DNA of 64,000 nucleotides from Anaerolineales bacterium (GCA_020634855.1 JACKAU010000008.1:186001-250000); one strand, 5' to 3'. Shown: positions 35,123-44,421, numbered from the stretch's first letter. Program-made: numbers and translations. Notes: generated by a model not told the origin, from the letters alone.

Positions 35123-36856
35123 TTAATAAGGGTAGAGAGGAATGATTTCATCCTTGTTTGCATCCAGACGCAGCTCGGCCGGCGCTCCTTTAGGCACAAT
35201 CGGTTTATGGGGCATAACGGGGTTGAGGCGCTTGTAACTTGATCCGAGCGACGGCCGTAGATCGTCTTCGCCCTTGTTAGGCCAGAACGACATCGCCCGT
35301 TCGGCCAATGAGGTAATCATCAATGACGGGTTCACCCCGGGGTTAGCCGGCATGACGCTGCCATCCATCACGTGCAAACCGGGATGTCCGAACACCCGTT
35401 GGTAAGGATCGACCACGCCCTGCTCGGCGCTCTCGGCGATTGACATGCCACCGATGAAATGTGCTGAAGCCGTGCGATTGACAATTTCGCTGGCGAGGCC
35501 GGCTTCCTTGCCATGCATCTTTTCGGCCAGCCTCCGGCCAAACTCTTCCGGGATGGGAATATGTGTCGCCGGCGCAGGGCCACTGCCGTGCCGGCTGCGC
35601 AACAGACCGTCGTGCCAATAAAGTTCAATCGATGTGTCTGAGGTTTGCATACACAACAACACAACCTGGCGTTCTGCCCAATGACGGGCGTCAGACATGC
35701 CGATGACTTTTCCCGGATGGGTTATAAGCTCTTTCAGCCAACCCTCGGTTGAGTGGTCTTGTATCCCATCCTGATGAAAGGTCATCATCAGGGCCATCAC
35801 ATCACTGCTGACGCCGTAGTAGACGGGTTCGATACTGGTCTCCGGGTCGGGCCATACCCCCGATGTAATCGCGACCGAACCTGGGGTAATATGCAGCGCT
35901 TCCGGGTTAGCCTTCCATTGTCCGTAAGGGCGCTGAACAGAAATGAGCTGCTCCGAGTTTGTCCGGGCGCGCTGACCCAGTTGATCAGAGAGACCGGACA
36001 GCGTCCCCGTATGCTTCAACCGATGCAACAACTTGGCTGAACCGTAGGCGTGGGCGGCAATGATGACCTGCTCAGCCGTGTAGTGATGGCGGCGTTCTAA
36101 CCGCCCGATGGTGCCTGGGTGCCGGGCTACAACCTCAAAACCGCCACCGTCCAGCGGTTTAACTTCGTGAACCTCATGCAGCTCGTGGATCTCGGCCCCA
36201 TACTTTTCCGCCAGATACAAGTAGTTCACCGTCAGTTTATTCTTGGCGTTGTGACCACAGCCGATCATACAGTTCCCACAATTGATACAGCCGCGTCGAC
36301 GCGGCCCTTCCCCGCCGAAAAAGGGATCGTCGACCTCAACATCCGGCGTGCCAAAATAGACCCCAACCGGCGCGCGGTTGAACGAGTCGCCTTTGCCCAT
36401 ATCGCGGGCAACCTCGCGGCACAAGCGATCGACATCGGTTTCCATGTAGGGTACGCGCACCACTCCCAGCATCCTTGTGGCTTGGTCAATGAACGGCGCC
36501 ATCTCGTCAGCCCAGTCGGTGATATCGGCCCATTCAGCCGCATCAAAGAACTTCTTGGGCGGAACATAGAGCGTATTGGCATACACATGCGATCCGCCGC
36601 CGACACCGGCCCCACAGAGGATAAGCACATCATCGAGCAGTTCCATCCGCTGAATACCGAACATTTGGGCCTCGGGTTGCCAGGCGAACTTACGCAAGTC
36701 CCAACTGGTTTTAGGAATCGTCTCATCGGGCCAGCGTTTGCCGGCCTCTAACACTCCGACCTTGTACCCCTTTTCGGTGGCCCGCAGTGCGGCGACGCTC
36801 CCCCCAAAACCGGAGCCAACGACTACGACATCATAATCAAACTTGTTTGCAGCCAT
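35123..36856 (-). CDS. ChoD-like GMC oxidoreductase with Cys-rich ferredoxin-like segment
   Basis: A 577-aa flavoprotein: FAD Rossmann motif 'DVVVVGSGFGGSVAALRATEKG' (~10-30), 'GVGGGSHVYANT' (~84-96) and a GMC C-terminal region 'GLHVMDGSVMPANPGVNPSLMITSLAERAM'. It resembles mycobacterial ChoD-type (putative cholesterol oxidase) proteins in length and in the insert at ~190-200, C190-x2-C193-x2-C196-x3-C200, which looks like a Fe-S binding site and is not found in classic soluble cholesterol oxidases. Substrate is probably a sterol-like or hydrophobic alcohol, not certain. It pairs with the Rieske gene. AAGGAG precedes the ATG. It is soluble by sequence, with no signal peptide. Confidence 0.85.
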   Translation of the reverse strand: MAANKFDYDVVVVGSGFGGSVAALRATEKGYKVGVLEAGKRWPDETIPKTSWDLRKFAWQPEAQMFGIQRMELLDDVLILCGAGVGGGSHVYANTLYVPPKKFFDAAEWADITDWADEMAPFIDQATRMLGVVRVPYMETDVDRLCREVARDMGKGDSFNRAPVGVYFGTPDVEVDDPFFGGEGPRRRGCINCGNCMIGCGHNAKNKLTVNYLYLAEKYGAEIHELHEVHEVKPLDGGGFEVVARHPGTIGRLERRHHYTAEQVIIAAHAYGSAKLLHRLKHTGTLSGLSDQLGQRARTNSEQLISVQRPYGQWKANPEALHITPGSVAITSGVWPDPETSIEPVYYGVSSDVMALMMTFHQDGIQDHSTEGWLKELITHPGKVIGMSDARHWAERQVVLLCMQTSDTSIELYWHDGLLRSRHGSGPAPATHIPIPEEFGRRLAEKMHGKEAGLASEIVNRTASAHFIGGMSIAESAEQGVVDPYQRVFGHPGLHVMDGSVMPANPGVNPSLMITSLAERAMSFWPNKGEDDLRPSLGSSYKRLNPVMPHKPIVPKGAPAELRLDANKDEIIPLYPY

Positions 36857-36931
36857 TACATTACTCCTTGCCTGAGGCTAACTTGTCAATCGATTAATAA
36901 ATTTTGTTAATAATTTGCAACACCACAGGCA

Positions 36932-37027
36932 TGTCATTTCGTAGCCAAAGGTGGAGAAGTCCCTACAGCATCCGGTGACCAACACCCTGCTGAGGGATTT
37001 CTGGCTCCTTCGTCGCTCGAAATGACA
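36932..37027. repeat. Palindromic element, 'tgtcatttcg' family, copy 3
   Basis: Inverted ends 'tgtcatttcg' ... 'cgaaatgaca'; inner 'gagaagtccct' / 'agggatttct'. About 96 bp. Same family as 3656 and 31073. Confidence 0.8.
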
Positions 37028-37120
37028 TGCCGGCTGAGGAGTTACGATTTTACTTTTTGACTCACATAAAAAAATCCTATCTTTGCATAACTAACTCAAG
37101 TTGCCACCTTTCCGGGAACA

Positions 37121-37166
37121 AGACCTGACAGGTTTGCAAACGTTATCGCCAAAACCTGCCAGGTCT
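37121..37166. repeat. Palindromic element, 'agacctgacaggttt' family, copy 1
   Basis: Inverted pair 'agacctgacaggttt' ... 'aaacctgccaggtct' (one mismatch) around a 16-nt centre. A second, longer copy lies at 49178-49273. Confidence 0.75.
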
Positions 37167-37195
37167 GATGGGTAGCAACGGGGATTAACTAAGCG

Positions 37196-38707
37196 TTATT
37201 GTCGCTCAAAGTTGGCCACCATAGCGCCATCGGCCGTGCGCATTACCAGGTTATTGCCGGTAATTTGGTAGGTGGCAGCAGTCGGTAAGGCAGCCAGATA
37301 CGCTTGCTCTTGGTCCATAATGCCTTCCGGTTCGGCGCAGGCCATCCGGGTGGAAGCCGGCGGATCAATGGTGATGTTACTGCCATCCACCGTATAGCCG
37401 GTGGTGTAATTGTTGCAGCCCGCCGAGCCGCTGAGGGTTCCATCCTCGCCAAAGTCGGCGGTCAGTTCGGTGCCGTCAATCGGGGTGACGACGGCCTCCT
37501 GGCCATTGTTGTAGTTGATGACCACCCAATTGGTACCGGCCAGTTCGCTGCTTTGCGGGCTAAAGGTCATCGTGCCGCTGTCGAACGTCAGGTCGATTAA
37601 CAGATTCTCGCCATCAAACGAGTAGATGTTGGCCTGGCTGAGGTTTTGGGTAAACTGATCACCCAGCGACCCTTCCGGACAAGCGACCAAAGTTGACGGC
37701 CCCAATGTAATGGTCATCTGGCTATCATCATTTACGGTGTAGCTGCCTCCCACCTGGTTGCAGTCGGCTTGGGCAGACATGGTTCCGTCCGTCATAAATT
37801 GCACGGTGTAGTTACCGGGGTCGTCGGGCGTGAACAGATCGCCATTGTTCATCTGGGTCTGCTGCCAAGCCCAGACCGGGCCGGTCAGTTCCGGGCTACT
37901 GCTGCTGTCGCTGGTCGTATCGTCCTCGACCGGTTGGCTCGATACCTCGACCAGTTGGTCGCCTTGCAGCTCATAGGTATTGATCACATGTTGGCTGGGG
38001 CAGCACATCGGGTCATCCGGCCCGGCCTGCACCATATCCACCACAATCTGGTTGTTTTCGATGGCGATGGAGTTGATCTCCACCCGATCCCCCAGCGAAA
38101 TCGTGGCCACGCTCGTCGGCACACCGTCCTGGCTGACCATCACGTACAGGTCGTAAAAGGTGCCGCTGCCGCCGGGGTCGCTGACCAGCACCAAGGCCGC
38201 CGATGGTTGGCCGTTCAACTCGCCGTAGGCCAGGTAACGGGTCATTCTAACCGTGATATTGGTCGCCGAGCCAGGCGCGGCCGGCTCGCTGAATTCGCCC
38301 TCAGCCAGCGTGACCGAACCGGCGGGGACATATTCAGACGGGTACGTGGCGTTGGCCAGGTCGCTGGGCGACAGTCCCGGCGGGGCATCCTGCGCCATTT
38401 CGGCCATTTGGTCCAGCTCAGCGCCGCCGCCGGGCAGGCACAACAGCAGGCCGGGTTCGATCAGGTCAGGGTTGGCGATGTCGGGATATTGATCGTCGCT
38501 TTGGGCATTATTAGCGTCGACAATCTGCTGGAAGGCCAGCGGGTCGCCGAAATACTTTTCGGCAATTTTGCTGAGCCAATCGCCGGCTTGAACGGTATAT
38601 TCCTGGCCGCATTGCGGCGCTTCCTGGGCCAGGACTTGATTGGCCGCCAGTCCGGCTAAAAGGATAATAGCTAAAGCGATCATCAGTTTGTTCATTAGTT
38701 TATTCAT
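37196..38707 (-). CDS. Secreted LysM protein with two META-like domains
   Basis: A 503-aa protein with a signal peptide (~1-27; ALAIILLAGLAANQVLA). A LysM domain (~34-92; 'YTVQAGDWLSKIAEKYFGDP', 'NPDLIEPGLLLCLPG') binds peptidoglycan or other glycans. The C-terminal half has two META/HslJ-type units (~275-385 and ~390-500), each with 'W.....N....' starting strands and 'G...GCN.Y...Y.V', 'I.P...TRMACPE/EP' type motifs. A ~180-residue beta-rich middle is unassigned. META proteins are linked to stress resistance and protein secretion, but the exact role is unknown. AGGTGAA precedes the ATG. Confidence 0.85.
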   Translation of the reverse strand: MNKLMNKLMIALAIILLAGLAANQVLAQEAPQCGQEYTVQAGDWLSKIAEKYFGDPLAFQQIVDANNAQSDDQYPDIANPDLIEPGLLLCLPGGGAELDQMAEMAQDAPPGLSPSDLANATYPSEYVPAGSVTLAEGEFSEPAAPGSATNITVRMTRYLAYGELNGQPSAALVLVSDPGGSGTFYDLYVMVSQDGVPTSVATISLGDRVEINSIAIENNQIVVDMVQAGPDDPMCCPSQHVINTYELQGDQLVEVSSQPVEDDTTSDSSSSPELTGPVWAWQQTQMNNGDLFTPDDPGNYTVQFMTDGTMSAQADCNQVGGSYTVNDDSQMTITLGPSTLVACPEGSLGDQFTQNLSQANIYSFDGENLLIDLTFDSGTMTFSPQSSELAGTNWVVINYNNGQEAVVTPIDGTELTADFGEDGTLSGSAGCNNYTTGYTVDGSNITIDPPASTRMACAEPEGIMDQEQAYLAALPTAATYQITGNNLVMRTADGAMVANFERQ

Positions 38708-38736
38708 TGTTTTCGATTCACCTCTTTGAAATTAGC

Positions 38737-38795
38737 CCTCACCCCTAACTCCTCTCCCTAAGGGAGAGGGCAGACGCGTCAGCGACGGGGTGAGG
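38737..38795. repeat. Palindromic 'ccctcacccc' element
   Basis: Outer 'cctcacccc' / 'ggggtgagg', inner 'ctctccctaagggagag' hairpin, with 'cgcgtcagcg' between. It lies between SulP (38803) and the LysM gene and could also end the SulP transcript. Confidence 0.65.
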
Positions 38796-38802
38796 GTGAA
38801 AC

Positions 38803-40560
38803 TTATTTCTTTGAATCCGGCAAGTCGCCGGTTGACTGCGATAGGTAATCCGTGGCTTTTTGCCAGGCCTCATCCAGGGCAGCGGTGATGTCGGGCCGGG
38901 CCGGGATAATATTTTCCCGGCCGACCTCATCGGCCAACCCGGTCCGCTCCAGTAAGGCCATCCCCAAGGGGGGAACCCCGGCCAGTATCAGCCGGTTGCC
39001 GCCGGCCTGCAACTCCTGGGTATAGCGGTGTAGCCATTTCAGGCCGGTGCTGCTCACCTGCTCGCGGCCTCGAACCCAGAAAATGATGACCGCATTTTCT
39101 AGATCATGTTTCTGCGGTAAACGTTCCTGCAACAGCGGCACTTCGGCAAAGAACGCATGGCCGCCCAGCGTCAGCGCCGTCACTTGGTGCGACGGATAGG
39201 CCGGCGGTACGTCTCGCTCCTCGTAATGCCCCGCGTCGTTGCGAATGAGTTGCCGGATCTGCACATTCTGTGAGGAGGCATAAACATAAAGCAGCAGCGA
39301 TAGCCCCGCCCCCAGAAAGATGGTCCACTGCAAGGGGATGAACAGAGCCGACAGGAAAGTCACCAGGCCGGCCGCGACCGACCCCCACGAGGTGGCAACA
39401 ATCAGGTGCGCATCCGGCAGCCGGGCCAGGATCAACTCCGCCCCAATTACAAACAACATCCCGGCAATGACCGACAGCGGCACCAGTTCGGCCAGGGGGC
39501 CAAAGAGCACCACAATCAACGCCAGCCACAGCCCGGCAAAGATGCCGCCCCAGCGCGAGGCGGCCCCGGCCCCCACGCTGATCCCCGTCCGCGAGAGCGA
39601 GCCGCCGGTGCTCATCGATTGAAAGAAACTGCCGGCCAGATTACCCAAGCCCTCGCCCAGAAAGTCACGCGATTGCTTGGCCCGACTGCCGTCCGGGTTG
39701 GGATAGGCCGTGCTGATACCGGCCCCCTGCACCAGAGCCACCAACGCCACCGAAAGCGAACCTAAGGCCAGTTTGGGAACCAGGCTAAAGTCGGGCAGCA
39801 TCGGCATGGGCAGGCTGTTGGGAATAGTGGCGATACTCTTAACTAGCTCCACTTGGGGTAAACCCAGCAGATTGACGATGATGGTCATCACAAATAGGGT
39901 AATGATGGCGGCCAGCTTCTCAGTTTGTTTGATGTATTTCAAGGCTACCATCATCGCGACCGTGGCCAGGCTGACGGCGGTGGTTACCGGCTCCCACTGA
40001 GCGATGTGAGCAAACCAGTTAAGCATTTCCATCAATTTATTTGGCCCTGACGGATGATAGCCGGAAAAGTCGCCCATCTCGCCGATGATAATCAGCAGCG
40101 AGGCCGCAGCCACAAAACCGGTCATCACCGCGTTAGAGACAAAGTTAACGACCATGCCCAGGCGCAACAAACCCATCGCAAACATAATTGCGCCCACCAA
40201 AAAGGTGATGGTAAAGAGCGCTTGCGGCATCTGGCTGTCTTGAATACCGGCCACCCGGATCACGCTGGCCGTAGATAGGGCGATAGCGCTGGTCAAGGTG
40301 CTGATCATCAGGATAGAGCCGGTGCTTAAGGATGAAACAATGGTGGCCACTACGCCCGAATACAACCCATAAACCGGATCGACTCCGGCCAGTTGGGCGT
40401 AGGCCATCCCTTCAGGAATGCTGAACAGTCCGGTGGCAAAACCGGACACCAGATCGGTGCGTAGAATAGTACTATTAAGTTTTAGTCCCTTGAACATAGA
40501 CCCTTTTGCGATCGCCGGCTGTATATTTAGTCCCAAGGCTATTCCTCTGGGCCGCGTCAT
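38803..40560 (-). CDS. SulP-family anion transporter with STAS domain
   Basis: A SulP permease: 'DLVSGFATGLFSIPEGMAYAQLAGVDPVYGLYSG', 'VQGAGISTAYPNPDGSRAKQSRDFLGEGLGNLAGSFFQSMSTGGSLSRTG' and a STAS domain at ~455-575 ('GGHAFFAEVPLLQERL', 'VIIFWVRGREQVSSTGLKWLHRY'). Third complete member in the window. The Pro-Asn-Pro-Asp-Gly signature is shared with the copy at 12513. Anion specificity is not readable. The start is uncertain: the longest frame begins at 40560, but the ATG at 40497 (after a weak AAAAGGG) gives the normal family N-terminus and may be right. It lies between a regulator and the LysM protein. Confidence 0.87.
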   Translation of the reverse strand: MTRPRGIALGLNIQPAIAKGSMFKGLKLNSTILRTDLVSGFATGLFSIPEGMAYAQLAGVDPVYGLYSGVVATIVSSLSTGSILMISTLTSAIALSTASVIRVAGIQDSQMPQALFTITFLVGAIMFAMGLLRLGMVVNFVSNAVMTGFVAAASLLIIIGEMGDFSGYHPSGPNKLMEMLNWFAHIAQWEPVTTAVSLATVAMMVALKYIKQTEKLAAIITLFVMTIIVNLLGLPQVELVKSIATIPNSLPMPMLPDFSLVPKLALGSLSVALVALVQGAGISTAYPNPDGSRAKQSRDFLGEGLGNLAGSFFQSMSTGGSLSRTGISVGAGAASRWGGIFAGLWLALIVVLFGPLAELVPLSVIAGMLFVIGAELILARLPDAHLIVATSWGSVAAGLVTFLSALFIPLQWTIFLGAGLSLLLYVYASSQNVQIRQLIRNDAGHYEERDVPPAYPSHQVTALTLGGHAFFAEVPLLQERLPQKHDLENAVIIFWVRGREQVSSTGLKWLHRYTQELQAGGNRLILAGVPPLGMALLERTGLADEVGRENIIPARPDITAALDEAWQKATDYLSQSTGDLPDSKK

Positions 40561-40660
40561 GACCGCATAGACTGATCATAATCGATTTTTATGGGGCTGA
40601 TAAGATACAAAAAGGAGTAATTTGGGGTATATTGCGCAGTAGACGGTAAACCCGGACCGG

Positions 40661-43429
40661 TTAATGCCCGTTGTTGATGAGGTTAAGCGCTTTGGCTCTG
40701 GCCGCCGCCTGCCACCGGCTTTTGACTTGTAACTTTTGATAAATGTTGGCGGTATGCTTCTTGACGGTTAAGGGCGAGATAAACAGTTCAGCCGCAATCT
40801 CCTTATTACTGTAACGTTGCACCAGCAGGGCTAAGATCTCAAGCTCACGGTCGGTCAGCGGATCGAGCAGCTCCGCTGAAGGTAGGCTATCGCTTTGAGG
40901 GGACGGCTCGGACGACGAGGGAGCGGCCACCGGGTAGGCGGCCAGGATTTGGTCGATGTAAGCCGGGGCGCTTGATTGCGCTGCCAACGCTTGTAACAGC
41001 GGGATTAAGTTCGGCCCCAAATCGACAAAGGTACGAATCAGGCCGCCCGGTTGGGCCACGGTCAGCGCTTCCTCTAAAACTCCCAGGGCCGGCGCGCGCC
41101 GGCCTTGGCCGTCAAGGACCAGGGCTTGTAAGGCCAGCACTTCGGCCTTGCGCCAGAGATTATGCTGCTGCTCGACCGCTTGCAACAGTTGAGCCACTAA
41201 CCGGTCGGCCGCCTCCAGGCTGGCCGTTGTTCCCTTAGCCAATAGGAGTTTGGCGCGGGTGCGGCCTGAGCTTTCAATTAACATGAACGCTTCATTCTCA
41301 ACATTAAGCTCCACCGCATCGGACAATGTCATCGCTTCGTCCAGTTGCCCCTGAGCGAACAACAAGTGGGCCTGAAATGACGTCAACTGGGTCAGAAATT
41401 GGGTGTTCGATGTTGCAAAGATCGAATCTTGGAGCCGCTCCAGGACCTGATTGGCCCGGTCAGGCCGGCCTTGCGCCTGATAAGTGAGGGCCAGACAGAA
41501 GCCGGCATCGCGATACTGTATCCCAAACGTATAATAATTGTTGCTAACCACTTGGGCTAGATAATCGGCGGCCGTTCCCAATTCGTGCCATTCATAATTG
41601 ATCGCCCCCAAGTACATTTTGGCCCACTGCTGCCAGAACACCACTTTGTTAGCCGTGGCCATCTTTAGCATCGAGTGGGCCGTTTGGGCGGCCGGTCGCA
41701 GCGCGCCTTGCGATAGATAAATGGCTATCAAGCTTTGGAGCAGCCGGCCGGCAATATTCATCGATGGCAGGTCGGCCATATCCAAGGCTTGCTTGAGCCG
41801 GTCAATACTTTGCGCGGCCTGCCCCACCAGCCGCTCTGACAGGGCCAGGGAGTTAATCGCCGTCGCTCGCAGGTAAGCCATCGGCTCCGGCAGCCGATCC
41901 AGCGCCTGTTGAGCGCAGGTTATCGCCGTCTCCGGCTCATTTCTAAAATAGTAGACCCGGCTCCACAGCGTATCGATTTCGCCCGCTAAAGCCTGTTGCT
42001 CCGCTTCTGTCTCAGGCCGGGCGCTGCCGGTCAGGCCCGCTTCGGCCTCCTTGAGACGGGCTTCAATCATATTGAACGATTGCCCCCGCATAAAGGCCAA
42101 CCAGGTTTGAGTCAGGACCAGGCCCGGTCGCTGCCGGGTGATATCGTCGGACAGCCAACCCAGCCAGCGGTCTAGCGTCGGCCAGTCGCCCTGGCTGGCT
42201 AATGTGTGCCGGTGCTGCTCAATCAGTCGGGCTGCCGCCGGCGCATCGCCCGCCGCCAAATGATGGTTGATGGCCTCTTCAACCAGGCCGTGGTCGGCCA
42301 ACCAATGACCGGCCGCGGCGTGCAAGACGGCCACCTGCTCGTCGCCGTAATGCCCATGTAGCCGGTGCTGCAATAGTGACTGAAATAAATGGTGATAGCG
42401 ATACCAATTGGCCTCACTATCCAACGGTATCAGAAAGAGGTTGGCTTGCCGAATGGTCTCCAGTATATCGTCGGCGGCCGGTGTGGCCTTGTTTTCATCC
42501 GGCTGAGCATCGTCCGGGAAGGCCGCAGCCTCTAGCGTCACCGCCAACAGCGCCTCAGCCAGCGCTGTACAAAATTGATCCAGAATAGCAGTGCGCAGTA
42601 AGAAGGCCCGGACATGGGACGACTGGCGCGTCAACACCTCATCGACCAGATACTCCATTACATACCGATCAGTCCCGGTAAATTGTTCGACAAAAGCGGC
42701 CGGATCGGCGTGATGATACATCGACAGCGAGGCCAACTGCACCCCAACCACCCAGCCTTCCGTTCGCTCCGCCAACGCGGCTACGACCGCCGCCCCCGGC
42801 TGAACCTCTAACCGCGCTTGCTTTAGAAAGGCGTCGATCTCGGCCGGGTTGAGGCGCAGTTCGGTGGCCCGGATTTCAACCATTTGGTTCCGCGCCCGCA
42901 GCCGGGCCAGCGGCAGGGGCGGATCAATGCGGGTGATGAAGACCAATTGCCCCTGGTGGGGGAAATAGTCCAGTAACATTTCCAGAAATTGGTTGACCGG
43001 GCGGGAGTCAACTCGGTGGAGGTCATCCAGGACCAGGATAAACGGTTCGGGCCGGTCGGCCAGGTCATTGATCAGCCCGGCCGCCAGGTAGTCTACCGGG
43101 GGTAGTTGGGGCGCTTGGAGTAAACTCAACAGCTCCAGCCCCAGCTCCGGCCAAATCGATTGCAGGGCTGCGATGACGTAGCGAAAAAACCGGGGAAAGT
43201 CAGCGTCGCCTTCATCTAAAGACAACCAGGCCACGGCGGCCGGGCTGCCAAGCAGCCACTCCGCCATCAGCGTAGTTTTGCCAAAGCCGGCCGGCGCTGA
43301 AACCAACGTAAGTTTTCGCTGGGGGTTGTGGTTGAGCAACTCGATCAACTGCGGTCGAGGAATATGGCCCGGAGCCAACCCGGGCCGATGTAGTTTGGTA
43401 CGTAGTAACGGAAAGTTTTCGACCTGCAT
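40661..43429 (-). CDS. LuxR-family ATP-dependent regulator (MalT/LAL type) 2
   Basis: A ~920-aa LAL regulator. Walker A 'APAGFGKTTL' lies at ~45-55, 'FILVLDDLHRVDS' (Walker B-like) near 128, then a TPR-like helical middle and a C-terminal LuxR HTH ('DPLTDRELEILALLVQRYSNKEIAAEL', 'SPLTVKKHTANIYQKLQVKSRWQA'). It should bind an inducer plus ATP and activate transcription of unknown targets. A TTG at 43444 begins a slightly longer frame; the ATG at 43429 fits the family start (MQVENFPLLRTKLHRP) and has AAGGCAGGAG just upstream. It precedes the SulP gene at 38803 on the same strand with a ~100-bp gap, so it could be a regulator of it. Confidence 0.92.
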   Translation of the reverse strand: MQVENFPLLRTKLHRPGLAPGHIPRPQLIELLNHNPQRKLTLVSAPAGFGKTTLMAEWLLGSPAAVAWLSLDEGDADFPRFFRYVIAALQSIWPELGLELLSLLQAPQLPPVDYLAAGLINDLADRPEPFILVLDDLHRVDSRPVNQFLEMLLDYFPHQGQLVFITRIDPPLPLARLRARNQMVEIRATELRLNPAEIDAFLKQARLEVQPGAAVVAALAERTEGWVVGVQLASLSMYHHADPAAFVEQFTGTDRYVMEYLVDEVLTRQSSHVRAFLLRTAILDQFCTALAEALLAVTLEAAAFPDDAQPDENKATPAADDILETIRQANLFLIPLDSEANWYRYHHLFQSLLQHRLHGHYGDEQVAVLHAAAGHWLADHGLVEEAINHHLAAGDAPAAARLIEQHRHTLASQGDWPTLDRWLGWLSDDITRQRPGLVLTQTWLAFMRGQSFNMIEARLKEAEAGLTGSARPETEAEQQALAGEIDTLWSRVYYFRNEPETAITCAQQALDRLPEPMAYLRATAINSLALSERLVGQAAQSIDRLKQALDMADLPSMNIAGRLLQSLIAIYLSQGALRPAAQTAHSMLKMATANKVVFWQQWAKMYLGAINYEWHELGTAADYLAQVVSNNYYTFGIQYRDAGFCLALTYQAQGRPDRANQVLERLQDSIFATSNTQFLTQLTSFQAHLLFAQGQLDEAMTLSDAVELNVENEAFMLIESSGRTRAKLLLAKGTTASLEAADRLVAQLLQAVEQQHNLWRKAEVLALQALVLDGQGRRAPALGVLEEALTVAQPGGLIRTFVDLGPNLIPLLQALAAQSSAPAYIDQILAAYPVAAPSSSEPSPQSDSLPSAELLDPLTDRELEILALLVQRYSNKEIAAELFISPLTVKKHTANIYQKLQVKSRWQAAARAKALNLINNGH

Positions 43430-43489
43430 TTCTCCTGCCTTCAAATTAATTGGGGAGATTTTGCCGGCCCAATTATAACATATCTAAAG

Positions 43490-43978
43490 TTAAAGGAAAG
43501 TGTGTTCGATAAAATCGGCCAGGGCTTCGGTCTCATCCAAGCCAAAGCGCGGCACAGCCAGGTCAAGCGGCAAATCGGTGACCAATGCGACCAAGTCAGC
43601 GGGGGCGCAGAGGGGTTGGCGGCTGCGCGCCGCCCGAACCACTTCAATTTTAGGGGCGGCATCGAGCTTAAAGCCTTCGGTTAAAACCAGATCAACGTTG
43701 GTTAGCCGGCCGGCCAGCTCGGTTACAGGCGGGACGGTGGCGGGGCTGCGCTCGATGAGCGCCATTTTTCCCGGCGCGGAGATTAATACGGCCTCAGCCC
43801 CGGCTTGATAGTGACGCCAGGTGTCTTTGCCGGGGTAATCAATCTCAAAGTCGGCATGGGCGTGATGCTTGATGGTTCCTACCCGATAACCTCGCCGGCG
43901 CAAAGCCGGGATCAGTTTTTCCAGCAGGGTGGTTTTGCCGCTATTGGATTTGCCCACAATTGAAACGATAGGAGTCAT
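43490..43978 (-). CDS. mobB: Molybdopterin-guanine dinucleotide biosynthesis protein MobB
   Basis: The protein opens 'MTPIVSIVGKSNSGKTTLLEKLIPALRRRGYRVGTIKHHAHADFE', i.e. a P-loop (GKSNSGKTT) followed by the MobB 'GTIKH..H' motif. 'DTWRHYQAGAEAVLISAP' and 'NVDLVLTEGFK' also fit. MobB binds GTP and supports MobA in forming the MGD cofactor. No mobA or molybdoenzyme gene is nearby. The longest frame starts at 44104, but that part translates an intergenic repeat (44029-44144) and has no matching family sequence, so I choose 43978 (162 aa); 43999 is another option. There is no strong ribosome site. The C-terminus (ALADFIEHTFL) is complete. Confidence 0.88.
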   Translation of the reverse strand: MTPIVSIVGKSNSGKTTLLEKLIPALRRRGYRVGTIKHHAHADFEIDYPGKDTWRHYQAGAEAVLISAPGKMALIERSPATVPPVTELAGRLTNVDLVLTEGFKLDAAPKIEVVRAARSRQPLCAPADLVALVTDLPLDLAVPRFGLDETEALADFIEHTFL

Positions 43979-44028
43979 AGGCTGGCTATTATAATTCATC
44001 TGCCCCGGACCTGGGTAATTCGTCCTGA

Positions 44029-44144
44029 GGTATTTTAATATCTGCGAATGAATTCGCCGCCTGATGAAAGAAACGTGTTGAAAACACGTTAAGGGGGAAC
44101 CCAATAACCTGTTTCAACCGGTTTTCTTTAGCAGCGACCGAATT
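44029..44144. repeat. ~116-bp dispersed palindromic repeat ('cgaatgaattcgcc' type), copy 1
   Basis: Near-identical to 54018-54135 in reverse orientation: 'ggtattttaatatctgcgaa', 'tgaattcgccgcctgat', 'aaacgtgttgaaa', 'aagggggaaccc', 'caaccggttttctttagcag'. The element contains inner palindromes (aacgtgtt.. aacacgtt; aaccggtttcaaccggtt) and outer 'gcgaatgaattcgc' / 'accgaattcattcggt'. It starts within the false 5' extension of mobB. Confidence 0.8.
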
Positions 44145-44375
44145 ATGAAGATCAAGAATTTAATCGGCGTACAAACTGGCTGCCCCCCGTAGCACGGGCC
44201 TAAAGTACCCGTGCTGAGAGAGCGAAGCCCTGTCGGGCTAGGATTGAGCCAACTGAGGGCGCTTCAGCGTCCTTTGCTCTCTCAGCGCGATGGCTTCAGC
44301 CTCGCGCTCTTTGGCTCGGCGTGACCCGTTTATTTTCTTAACCTTCATCATTCGGTTACGATAGGCCTCCCCTTC

Positions 44376-44408
44376 ATCATTCATCATTCATCATTCATCA
44401 TTCATCCT
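44376..44408. repeat. Heptamer microsatellite (cattcat)n
   Basis: Five to six tandem copies of 'cattcat' or 'tcatcat' in 33 bp ('ttcatcattcatcattcat' repeated). A slippage-prone tract upstream of the HU-like gene, 170 bp from its start. Confidence 0.6.
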
Positions 44409-44421
44409 TCACCCCTCCCAT

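Larger units (their letters stand above)
36857..37195. other. Repeat-filled intergenic region
   Basis: About 340 bases without a gene, holding a 'tgtcatttcg' palindrome (36932-37027) and an 'agacctgacaggttt' palindrome (37121-37166). The right end has no identifiable coding sequence. It precedes the GMC/Rieske pair, so it must contain that pair's promoter, which I cannot place. Confidence 0.5.

Noticed and set aside
43979..44104. N-terminal extension of MobB (about 42 residues)
   Set aside because: It translates the dispersed repeat at 44029-44144, which also occurs at 54018 outside any gene.
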